Shown here in pieces: positions 53,224-61,053 of a stretch of 64,000 nucleotides of DNA; the first letter of the stretch is position 1, and each line of letters opens with the position of its first letter. A program made the position numbers and the translations under genes. Origin of the DNA: Hanstruepera flava (GTDB taxonomy: Bacteria; Bacteroidota; Bacteroidia; Flavobacteriales; Flavobacteriaceae). The notes under the pieces were generated by a model. It was not told where the DNA came from and did no database searches. It saw only the letters and a program-made list of their open reading frames with translations. The DNA is taken from contig NZ_JALJCW010000001.1 in NCBI RefSeq assembly GCF_023634025.1, positions 843,501 to 907,500 on the forward strand, read 5' to 3'.

Positions 53224-54016
53224 AACAACAGAATATTTACAAAACAAAGGATTTGAAAACCCTGAAATAGGCATCATTCTTGGAACAGGATTAGGAAAAC
53301 TATTGGATGAAGTAGAGGTTCTGTCCGAAGTCAGCTATAATCATATTCCTAATTTCCCAACAGCTACGGTTGAGTTCCATAAGGGCAAACTCATTTATGG
53401 AATTATTGAAGGCAAAAAAGCCGTTATCATGCAAGGGCGCTTTCATGTTTATGAAGGCTACTCCTTGCAAGACGTAACCTACCCAGTTCGTATAATGGAA
53501 AAATTGGGCGTAAAAACCCTATTGGTTTCCAATGCCTCTGGAGCAATAAATTTGAATTTTAAAAAAGGTGAACTCATGCTAATTGACGACCACATTAACC
53601 TTCAAGGCAGTTCGCCATTAGCATTTAAAGGCGTTGAACTTCTAGGTGAACGCTTTTCGGATATGAGCGCTCCCTACGATGCCGAAATCAATGCCAAGTT
53701 TAAAGCCATTGCCAAAGCGCAAGGCATTACACTTCACAAAGGTGTTTATGCCAGTGTAGTTGGACCACAATTGGAAACACGAGCCGAATACCGCATGCTG
53801 AAAACTATTGGAGCCGATGCGGTGGGCATGAGCACGGTTCCAGAGATTATAGTCGCCAATCATCTTAATTTAAAGGCCGCAGCCGTGTCAGTTTTAACCG
53901 ATGAGTGCGACCCAGATAATCTAAAACCAGTTGATATATCCGAAATTATTGAAATGGCTGGCAAAGCAGAACCACAAATGATAACACTTTTTAAAGAACT
54001 AATTAAATCACTCTAA
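53204..54016 (+). CDS. Purine-nucleoside phosphorylase
   Basis: 270 residues of the trimeric class I PNP family: IGIILGTGLGKLLDE (phosphate loop), QGRFHVYEGY, VSNASGAINLNFKKGELMLIDDHINLQG, VVGPQLETRAEYRM and the base-binding STVPEIIVANH / TDECD. The start at 53204 fits the family; the frame runs to 53153 inside the previous gene. Embedded in the arsenosugar operon, it is well placed to remove adenine from the deoxyadenosyl-arsenical made by ArsS, though a housekeeping role is not excluded. Confidence 0.93.
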   Translation: MIKFITETTEYLQNKGFENPEIGIILGTGLGKLLDEVEVLSEVSYNHIPNFPTATVEFHKGKLIYGIIEGKKAVIMQGRFHVYEGYSLQDVTYPVRIMEKLGVKTLLVSNASGAINLNFKKGELMLIDDHINLQGSSPLAFKGVELLGERFSDMSAPYDAEINAKFKAIAKAQGITLHKGVYASVVGPQLETRAEYRMLKTIGADAVGMSTVPEIIVANHLNLKAAAVSVLTDECDPDNLKPVDISEIIEMAGKAEPQMITLFKELIKSL

Positions 54017-54021
54017 AATAT

Positions 54022-54993
54022 ATGAGCAATTACCTAGACACCACTCTCGATGTTTATAAAGAAGCAGCATTGACGCCAGACATAGGCCTTTGCTGCACAA
54101 CAAATCCTATTTGGGAACTACCTGGTTTAAAAATTCCTAAAATAATGCAAGAGATGAACTATGGTTGTGGTAGTACGGTACATGCTCGTGATTTAACTAA
54201 TAATCCTAAAATGCTTTATGTTGGTGTTGGTGGTGGTATGGAATTGTTGCAATTTGCCTATTTCAACCGCCAAAAGCATGGTGTGGTTGGTATTGATGCC
54301 GTAAATGAAATGCTACAAGCTTCCCGTAAGAATTTTAAAGAAGCTGAAGCTTTAAACCCTTGGTTTAAAAGTGAGTTTGTAGATTTAAAAAAAGGGGATG
54401 CCTTAAATCTTCCTATCGAAGATAATAGCATTGATGTGGCAGCACAAAACTGCTTGTTTAATATTTTTAAAACCGACGATCTTAAAAAGGCCATTTCAGA
54501 AATGTATCGTGTTTTAAAACCGCATGGTCGTTTGGTTATGAGCGATCCCACGTGTGAACAACCTATGAGCAATACTTTAAGAAACGATGAACGTTTGCGT
54601 GCATTATGCTTAAGTGGAAGTTTGCCTATTTCAGAATACATCAAAATGCTTACAGATGCAGGTTTTGGAACCATTGAAATTCGAGCGAGAAAACCTTATA
54701 GAATATTGGATCCAGAGCATTATCCTACTGACGAATTAATTTATATTGAATCCATTGAAGTTGCTGCTATAAAAGATCCCGTACCAGAAGATGGCCCTTG
54801 TATATTTACGGGAAAAGCTGCTATTTATTACGGTAAAAACGATTATTTTGATGACAAGGCTGGTCATATACTACTGAAAAATCAACCGTTGGCTATTTGT
54901 GATAAAACAGCCAATGCATTGGCGTCTCTTAACAGTAATGATATATTTATAAGTGAATCCACATATCATTATGATGGCGGTGGCTGTTGTTGA
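54022..54993 (+). CDS. arsM: Arsenosugar biosynthesis arsenite methyltransferase ArsM
   Basis: 323 residues, SAM-dependent methyltransferase that makes mono- and dimethylarsenite. N-terminal Cys pair in PDIGLCCTTNP, Cys in MNYGCGSTVHA, SAM loop MLYVGVGGGMELLQFA, and QNCLFNIF; C-terminal Cys pair in DGGGCC at the very end. Thiols at both ends fit As(III) binding. Of the subfamily found with ArsS rather than the detoxifying short ArsM. Five bases after the PNP gene. Confidence 0.93.
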   Translation: MSNYLDTTLDVYKEAALTPDIGLCCTTNPIWELPGLKIPKIMQEMNYGCGSTVHARDLTNNPKMLYVGVGGGMELLQFAYFNRQKHGVVGIDAVNEMLQASRKNFKEAEALNPWFKSEFVDLKKGDALNLPIEDNSIDVAAQNCLFNIFKTDDLKKAISEMYRVLKPHGRLVMSDPTCEQPMSNTLRNDERLRALCLSGSLPISEYIKMLTDAGFGTIEIRARKPYRILDPEHYPTDELIYIESIEVAAIKDPVPEDGPCIFTGKAAIYYGKNDYFDDKAGHILLKNQPLAICDKTANALASLNSNDIFISESTYHYDGGGCC

Positions 54994-55038
54994 TCATAAT
55001 TTGGAATAATTATTGGTCTTTCAGAATAAATAAATTTA

Positions 55039-55743
55039 ATGAAGCAAATTCTTTTCATAATAACTATTGTATTATCCACAAACCAAATGGTTTACGCCCA
55101 GAAATTAAACCATACCATTTGGACGGATTTTTTAAAGAAACATGTTTCAGAAAATGGAAATGTAGATTACAAAAGCATAAAAGCCAATGGTGCAGATTTG
55201 AATAATTACCTCAATCAATTCATTGGGATAGCTCCAAATAACAATTGGACCAAACAAGAAACCCTAGCCTATTGGATAAACGCTTACAATGCATTTACCA
55301 TAAAACTAATAATCGATAATTATCCATTGAAAAGCATTAAGGATATTGATAATCCTTGGGATAAAAAATGCATTCCAATCAATGGCGAGATGGCATCTTT
55401 AAACCATATCGAGCATGAAATCTTACGTAAAATGGATGAACCCAGAATTCACTTTGCCATCGTTTGTGCATCTCAATCATGCCCCAAACTGTTAAACAAA
55501 GCCTATGTTGCAGATAAGCTGGAGCAACAACTTACAGATGCTACAAAAGACTTTTTAAGGGATAACTCAAAGAATAACATAGCACCTAATCAATTGGAGC
55601 TTTCCAAAATATTCAAATGGTTCGCAAAAGATTTCAAACAGAATGGTTCCCTTATTGATTTTCTAAATCAGTATTCGGAAGTGAAAATTTCAAAAGATGC
55701 TAAAATAAAATATCGGGATTACAATTGGGATTTAAATGATTGA
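55039..55743 (+). CDS. DUF547-domain secreted protein (arsenosugar cluster)
   Basis: 234 residues, signal peptide ending near VYAQK. DUF547 with the signature YWINAYNAFTIKLIIDNYPLKSI and HFAIVCASQSCPKLLNKAY (Cys). The fold resembles papain/transglutaminase-like proteins, and members recur in arsenosugar clusters, where the job is unknown. It lies 45 bases after arsM. The following 133-base gap holds two REP-like units. Confidence 0.88.
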   Translation: MKQILFIITIVLSTNQMVYAQKLNHTIWTDFLKKHVSENGNVDYKSIKANGADLNNYLNQFIGIAPNNNWTKQETLAYWINAYNAFTIKLIIDNYPLKSIKDIDNPWDKKCIPINGEMASLNHIEHEILRKMDEPRIHFAIVCASQSCPKLLNKAYVADKLEQQLTDATKDFLRDNSKNNIAPNQLELSKIFKWFAKDFKQNGSLIDFLNQYSEVKISKDAKIKYRDYNWDLND

Positions 55744-55745
55744 TT

Positions 55746-55799
55746 GTCATGACGAGTATCCAGACTGTAAACGTCTGGAGACATAGTAATCTCAAAAAC
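55746..55799. repeat. REP-like palindromic unit 1
   Basis: Begins GTCATGACGAG and ends GTAATCTCAAAAA, with an internal hairpin CCAGAC (55760-55765) / GTCTGG (55773-55778). Start and end match unit 2 at 55814; the middle differs. Such palindromic units recur in Flavobacteriia genomes, to my memory. Confidence 0.65.
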
Positions 55800-55813
55800 A
55801 AACAGGATACCCT

Positions 55814-55856
55814 GTCATTACGAGGAACGTAGTGACGTGGTAATCTCAAAAAGAAG
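55814..55856. repeat. REP-like palindromic unit 2
   Basis: Begins GTCATTACGAGGAACGTAG and ends TGGTAATCTCAAAAAGAAG. Arms GTCATTAC (55814-55821) and GTAGTGAC (55829-55836) pair with one G-T wobble. Tandem with unit 1 in the gap between the DUF547 and glycosyltransferase genes. Confidence 0.75.
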
Positions 55857-55876
55857 GGGAAACAATGCCAGAATAA

Positions 55877-56644
55877 ATGAAAAACCAACTATCCATAATT
55901 ATCCCTGTATTAAACGAAGCCGACAACATTGCTTTATTATTAAATCATCTTATTAATAATTCATCTCCAAAAAATAGTACCGAAATTATTATTGTCGATG
56001 GTGGCAGCACCGACGGAACGCTAGAAAAGGTTAAAGCGTTCGTCACTTCGAGTGTGCCGACGTTTACCGTCGGTATGTATCGAGAAGGCGAACCAAAACC
56101 TGACACCCAAACCAACATCAAACTACTCCATTCCCCAAAAGGCCGCGCCAAACAAATGAATCTGGGTGCCAAACACGCTACCGGCAACATACTCTATTTC
56201 CTCCACGCCGATTCATTTCCACCTAAAAACTTTGATGCCCTAATTATAAATGAAATAGAAAAAGGCAATCAAGCGGGTTGTTTCCGCTTACAGTTTGACA
56301 GCAAGCATTGGTGGTTACGTTTAGCAAGTTGGCTAACACAATTTTCATGGCGCGCTTGCAGAGGTGGCGACCAGAGTCAGTTTATCACCAAAAAACTATT
56401 TGATGACATTGGTGGTTACGACGAAAACTATACCATCTACGAGGACAACATCTTGATAAATGAATTATACGCTAGGAAAAAATTTGTGGTTATTCAGGAA
56501 AAAATTAAAACCTCTGCCAGATTGTATCAAAAACATGGCGTTTGGAAACTACAATACCATTTTTGGACAATCTACGTTAAAAAATGGTTTGGCGCCTCGG
56601 CAGATGAGCTCTATAATTACTACAAAAAGCATATTGCCCTGTAA
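55877..56644 (+). CDS. TIGR04283-family glycosyltransferase with an in-frame repeat insertion
   Basis: 255 residues, GT2 fold: LSIIIPVLNEADNIALLLNHL, IIIVDGGSTDGTLEKVKA, the family motif SPKGRAKQMNLGAKHATGNILYFLHADSFPP (DxD-like HADS) and RGGDQSQFITKKLFDDIGGYDE. Works with the TIGR04282 protein in arsenosugar synthesis, by association. Residues about 55-80, between GSTDGTLEKVKA and IKLLHSPKGR, are extra compared with the family and are encoded by a REP-like element (56041-56090). The frame is kept and no key motif is broken, so the gene is probably functional. Confidence 0.9.
   Translation: MKNQLSIIIPVLNEADNIALLLNHLINNSSPKNSTEIIIVDGGSTDGTLEKVKAFVTSSVPTFTVGMYREGEPKPDTQTNIKLLHSPKGRAKQMNLGAKHATGNILYFLHADSFPPKNFDALIINEIEKGNQAGCFRLQFDSKHWWLRLASWLTQFSWRACRGGDQSQFITKKLFDDIGGYDENYTIYEDNILINELYARKKFVVIQEKIKTSARLYQKHGVWKLQYHFWTIYVKKWFGASADELYNYYKKHIAL
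56041..56090 (+). repeat. REP-like element inside a glycosyltransferase gene
   Basis: Starts CGTCACTTCGAGTG and ends GTATCGAGAAGGCG, with a central hairpin CCGAC (56057-56061) / GTCGG (56069-56073). The loop strand GTTTACC is the complement of the GGTAAAC-like loop of unit 1 at 55766, linking the two. It is read in frame as about 17 codons. Confidence 0.75.
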
Positions 56645-56758
56645 CAAAACGCGTTCCTTATTCGTCTGTTAAGAATAAGATAAATCGTACTTAATAAATA
56701 GCTAAATTTAACCATCATTCCATTGAAAAAGAATATTTTCGAGCCAAAACCAATTAAC

Positions 56759-58276
56759 ATGAGACTAACCCATGCCCTTTTTGCTATGCTTTGTTTTGCT
56801 TCTACAGCATCGTTCTCACAACAATCCATATCAGCAAAAATTATTGATTCTACAGCCCGAACACCCATTCCATTTGCAACAATTGCCTTAGATGATAATA
56901 CGGGTGTTATTAGTAATGATTTTGGAGAGTTCAACATTACCATAAATAAAGAAATCACTTCAAAAGATTCCCTTTCCATTAGCTGTCTTGGCTATGAAAA
57001 AAAGCAAATCGCTATTAAGAATTTCTCTGATAGCTTAATTGTATTACGAACAAAGGCAATAGATTTAAGTGAAGTTTTAATTACCAATAAGAATTACACC
57101 ATCAAGGAAATTCTTGAGAAAATTAAAGCCAATTTAGCCGACAATTACGATTTAGATTACCATAAAAGAAAGCTTTTCTACCGCGAATCTTTCTACACCA
57201 ACCTTATAAAAGGCGATGTAAAAGTCAAAAAGACTACCATTCCTGAATTTAACCAATCCTTTATAGACAGTGTCATGCAATCCATTCCAAAAAACACGGA
57301 TGACCACACCGAAATTTTAGGAGAATTATACGGCAAAATAGAAGCTTCGGCACCTCAAAAAATGGAAATTTTTAAAGCGTCGCATTTATATGACAAAAAG
57401 AACGAAATTACTTTCGAAAATTATGAGAAACGCTTTAACGACATCATTAAAAAACATGTGAAGCGCGACTCCTACTTTAAAATTAAATCGGGTTGGTTTG
57501 GTACTAAAGAAGAAATAGACTCCTCCTTTTTTGATGAAAAACAAGTTGATAAAGAAACCGCCGAGTTTATTGAAGAAAAAAAAGAACGTGAAAAAAAGCG
57601 CAAGGAGAATTTCTTAAAATATAGAAAACGAAACATTCACGGCTTTGAAAATAACACCTTCCTAAAAGAAGACACCGATTTAAACTTTATTGAAAAATCC
57701 AACCGATATGAGTTTACCCTTTTAGACTTCGCCTATTTAAATGATGAATTTGTCTATACCATAACGTTCAAACCAAAACGAAAAGAAGACTACAAAGGAA
57801 CGCTTTATGTCACCACCGATGATTTTGCAATAGTTCGTGTTGATTATGAAAACGTAAAGCCCTTAAAAAAATTCAACCTATTAGGCGTATCCTATAAGGA
57901 ATACCTTAAAAAAGGCACCATCATCTATGTTAAAAACGATAAAGGTAAATACACCCTAAAATATGCCGATAGTGAATTTGGGGAACGTTTTGGTATTGAT
58001 AGACCTTTAAAAATTATTGAAAAAAATAAGCACGTAAAAGGCCGCAGAAAACAAAATGAATTATCAACAAACATTCATTTCATTATCAATAACACGACTA
58101 AAAAAGAAATCATAGTTTTTGATTCCAGCCCAATCTCCGAAACCGAGTATAATAGCTTTACAGAAGTGCCTAATGTGACACCAACCTATCTTCCAAAATA
58201 CGATCCAGAATTTTGGAAAGGTTATAACATTATCGAACCCAATCAGGCAATCAAAGATTTTAAGGTTCTGGATTGA
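56759..58276 (+). CDS. Secreted protein with carboxypeptidase-like regulatory domain
   Basis: 505 residues from 56759 (frame open to a TTG at 56723); signal peptide ending near SFSQQ. N-terminal CarboxypepD_reg-like beta-sandwich (about 20-105: SAKIIDSTARTPIPFATIALDDNTGVISNDFGEFNI), then a Lys/Glu-rich region and a late beta-rich part (YTITFKPKRKEDYKGTLYVTTDDFAIVRVDYE) like the DUF5686-related outer-membrane-associated domains of Bacteroidetes. No enzyme motif is seen. Role unknown; upstream neighbour is the arsenosugar glycosyltransferase. Confidence 0.82.
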   Translation: MRLTHALFAMLCFASTASFSQQSISAKIIDSTARTPIPFATIALDDNTGVISNDFGEFNITINKEITSKDSLSISCLGYEKKQIAIKNFSDSLIVLRTKAIDLSEVLITNKNYTIKEILEKIKANLADNYDLDYHKRKLFYRESFYTNLIKGDVKVKKTTIPEFNQSFIDSVMQSIPKNTDDHTEILGELYGKIEASAPQKMEIFKASHLYDKKNEITFENYEKRFNDIIKKHVKRDSYFKIKSGWFGTKEEIDSSFFDEKQVDKETAEFIEEKKEREKKRKENFLKYRKRNIHGFENNTFLKEDTDLNFIEKSNRYEFTLLDFAYLNDEFVYTITFKPKRKEDYKGTLYVTTDDFAIVRVDYENVKPLKKFNLLGVSYKEYLKKGTIIYVKNDKGKYTLKYADSEFGERFGIDRPLKIIEKNKHVKGRRKQNELSTNIHFIINNTTKKEIIVFDSSPISETEYNSFTEVPNVTPTYLPKYDPEFWKGYNIIEPNQAIKDFKVLD

Positions 58277-58362
58277 TGACTTTAAAACCCTAAATTTATC
58301 ATAAATTAGATCATCTGGAATAAGGTTTTTACTACGGTCACGACCAAGGCCTAAAACATCAC

Positions 58363-58815
58363 ATGGAAAAACAAATAGATCAAACCCAAGAAAAAGAACC
58401 CAATATATTTAAATGGGCCTTGAAGTTCGCCGCTTCTGCTGGTGTTGCGGGCATTATTTGCTGTGTAGCACCTGCTGTACTGTTTATGTTTGGCCTTATG
58501 GGTGGTATTTATGCCATTTCGTTTGCCGATTTCTTTTATGCCGAAGACGGTTCGGTTGGCCTGGGGTCTTGGATTCTACGCGGCGCAGCCGTACTTATTG
58601 GTATTTATGGCATTTACCTCTATCGCAAAAAACAAAACCAATGTTCTATAGACCCTAAACGCAAACGCAAAAACATCATTTTGGTAACCATCACTATGGT
58701 AGTATTGGGTGTGGGTATCTTCTTAACATTGGAAAAATGGTCGTCTTGGTATTTCGATAAACATATTGTACCGGCCCAACAGGAAGAATATCGCCAAAGG
58801 GAATTACAAAATTAG
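58363..58815 (+). CDS. MerT-like small membrane protein
   Basis: 150 residues with three helices (about 20-48, 66-84 and 104-122). The first contains a Cys pair, GVAGIICCVAPAVLFMFGLMGG, as in MerT-type metal(loid) importers, and a further Cys lies in the loop NQCSIDP. It follows the arsenosugar region and precedes two glycosyltransferases. A metal(loid) transport role is a reasonable guess, not shown. Confidence 0.65.
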   Translation: MEKQIDQTQEKEPNIFKWALKFAASAGVAGIICCVAPAVLFMFGLMGGIYAISFADFFYAEDGSVGLGSWILRGAAVLIGIYGIYLYRKKQNQCSIDPKRKRKNIILVTITMVVLGVGIFLTLEKWSSWYFDKHIVPAQQEEYRQRELQN

Positions 58816-58873
58816 GCTACTGAATAGTTTGAACGCCTAAACAATCGTATTTTTGCATCAGCAAAAAATAACC

Positions 58874-59566
58874 ATGCCCAGTATTTCTGTTATCATTCCG
58901 GCATTCAACGAGGCCGAATCCATTACACAGGTTATCCAGGATATACCCAATGGCATTCATGAGGTTATCGTAGTCAATAATGGCTCTACCGATGCTACCG
59001 AATCCAATGCCAAACAAGCGGGAGCAACGGTATTAACCGAACCTAGAAAAGGCTATGGTTATGCCTGCCTAAAAGGTATGGACTATTTGGCCAAACAGAA
59101 TAACCACCCAGATATCGTGGTGTTTTTAGATGGCGATTATAGTGATTACCCTGAAGAAATGACCAAACTCATTCAGCCCATCACCGAAAACAAGGTGGAT
59201 TTTGTAATTGGTGCTCGTGTAAAGCGACTACGGGAAAAGGGGTCCATGACAGGGCCACAGATTTTCGGTAATGCATTGGCAACAACCCTTATGAAGTACT
59301 TGTTCGGTTCAACATTTACCGATTTAGGTCCATTTCGGGCTATTAAATACGATAAGCTTTTAGCTTTGGAAATGGAAGACAAAACCTATGGCTGGACCGT
59401 AGAAATGCAATTAAAAGCCCTAAAACACAAGCTAACCTACACCGAAATTCCCGTACGGTATCGTAACCGTATTGGCGTTTCCAAAGTATCCGGGACATGT
59501 AAAGGGGCTGTTATGGCTGGCATTAAAATATTGGGTTGGATTTTTAAATACGGTTTAAAAAAATGA
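58874..59566 (+). CDS. GT2-family glycosyltransferase (DPM1-like)
   Basis: 230 residues from 58874 (MPSISVIIPAFNEAES); an in-frame Met at 58853 is less likely. GT-A domain with VVNNGSTDAT, PRKGYGYACLKGM, the metal motif FLDGDYSDYPEEM, and ARVKRLREKGSM. Resembles dolichol-phosphate mannosyltransferase-type and lipid-linked enzymes but has no membrane domain. Overlaps the next glycosyltransferase by 4 bases, so they form an operon. Confidence 0.9.
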   Translation: MPSISVIIPAFNEAESITQVIQDIPNGIHEVIVVNNGSTDATESNAKQAGATVLTEPRKGYGYACLKGMDYLAKQNNHPDIVVFLDGDYSDYPEEMTKLIQPITENKVDFVIGARVKRLREKGSMTGPQIFGNALATTLMKYLFGSTFTDLGPFRAIKYDKLLALEMEDKTYGWTVEMQLKALKHKLTYTEIPVRYRNRIGVSKVSGTCKGAVMAGIKILGWIFKYGLKK

Positions 59567-61053
59567 TTGGGGAAGGCATCATCATAAGCATCTACACCCT
59601 GGCCATTTTGGTCATTTTTGCCTATGCCTTGGCACAGCTAAACCTGCTCACCAATTATTTGCGGGCCTCCAAAAAAACAGACCAAGCGCCACAGTTCAAT
59701 TTAGGCAATCCCAACGAAGTGCCATACGTTACCATCCAATTACCAGTGTATAACGAACTCTATGTTATGGATCGCTTACTCAACAACATGGCTCAAATAG
59801 AGTACCCCAAAGACAAACTGGAAATACAGGTGTTGGACGACTCCACCGATGAGTCCTTGCAAACTACCAAACTACTGGTTCAAAAATTACAGGCAACAGG
59901 CTTGGACATCCAACATATTACACGAACTAACCGCAACGGTTTCAAAGCTGGGGCACTCAAGGAAGGCCTAAAAACCGCTAAAGGCGAATTCATTGCCATT
60001 TTTGATGCCGACTTCCTACCAAAACCCAACTGGTTGCAACAAACCATTCCTTATTTTAAGGACAGCCAAATTGGTGTGGTACAAACCCGTTGGGGACACC
60101 TCAACCGCGATTACTCCCTACTCACCAAAGTGCAAGCCTTTGCATTGGATGCCCATTTCACTTTAGAACAAACCGGCCGAAACAGCCAAGGACACTTTAT
60201 AAACTTTAACGGAACTGCAGGCGTCTGGCGCAAGACTTGCATTCTAGATGCCGGCAATTGGCAAGCGGACACCTTGACTGAAGATTTAGACTTAAGCTAC
60301 CGTGCCCAGTTAAAAAACTGGAAATTTAAATACTTGGAACACGTGGAAACACCTGCCGAACTGCCTGTAGCCATTAGTGCGGCTAAATCGCAACAGTTCC
60401 GTTGGAACAAAGGTGGTGCCGAAAACTTCCAAAAAATGCTTCTTTGGGTATTAAAAAGCAATCAGCTATCCGTTAAGACCAAAGTGCATGGCCTGCTCCA
60501 TTTAGGCAACAGCACCCTATTTTTAAATGTGCTCCTCGTCGCTATTTTAAGCATTCCCATGCTATACATTAAAAACCAGCACCCAAGCCTCAAACCTTAC
60601 TTTATGGTTATGAGCGTGTTTGTATTAAGCACCGCAATATTCTTTGCCTGCTATTGGGTGGTTTACCGTCGTATCTATGGTAACACCCTTAAAGATTTTA
60701 TAAGGTATATAGGCATGTTTTTTACCTTTTTCTCCGTAGCTATGGGCTTTTCCCTGCACAATACCATAGCCGTAATAGAAGGCCATTTAGGAAAACGTAG
60801 CGACTTTATTCGCACCCCAAAATTTAATGTGAGTAGCTTGCAGGACTCCTATAAAGATAACAAATATCTTAAAAACACCCTCTCATTTCAAGTGGTAATT
60901 GAAGGCTTGCTCATGGGCTATTTTGCCTTTGGCATGTACTCCGCATTTGTAGTGGGCTCTGGCGATTTTGGGCTCTTCCCCTTCCACCTCATGCTGTTTT
61001 TAGGCTTTGGGTATGTGTTTTTGAAGTCGATAAATTCTAAAATTCGATTTTAA
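59563..61053 (+). CDS. Cellulose-synthase-like membrane glycosyltransferase (GT2)
   Basis: 496 residues: an N-terminal helix (about 5-25), a cytoplasmic GT2 domain (YVTIQLPVYNE, VLDDSTDES, FIAIFDADFLPK with DxD, LTEDLDLSYR, and the QxxRW motif QQFRWNKGG) and four C-terminal helices (about 315-485). The QxxRW motif marks processive or cellulose-synthase-like enzymes making a polysaccharide or glycolipid. DNA here is richer in GC than the rest of the window. It overlaps the convergent restriction gene by 4 bases. Confidence 0.92.
   Translation: MIGEGIIISIYTLAILVIFAYALAQLNLLTNYLRASKKTDQAPQFNLGNPNEVPYVTIQLPVYNELYVMDRLLNNMAQIEYPKDKLEIQVLDDSTDESLQTTKLLVQKLQATGLDIQHITRTNRNGFKAGALKEGLKTAKGEFIAIFDADFLPKPNWLQQTIPYFKDSQIGVVQTRWGHLNRDYSLLTKVQAFALDAHFTLEQTGRNSQGHFINFNGTAGVWRKTCILDAGNWQADTLTEDLDLSYRAQLKNWKFKYLEHVETPAELPVAISAAKSQQFRWNKGGAENFQKMLLWVLKSNQLSVKTKVHGLLHLGNSTLFLNVLLVAILSIPMLYIKNQHPSLKPYFMVMSVFVLSTAIFFACYWVVYRRIYGNTLKDFIRYIGMFFTFFSVAMGFSLHNTIAVIEGHLGKRSDFIRTPKFNVSSLQDSYKDNKYLKNTLSFQVVIEGLLMGYFAFGMYSAFVVGSGDFGLFPFHLMLFLGFGYVFLKSINSKIRF

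Noticed and set aside
55700-55888. A 62-codon minus-strand frame across the gap between the DUF547 and glycosyltransferase genes
   Set aside because: Its translation (PRHYVPRND) is the typical reading of REP-like repeats, not a gene.
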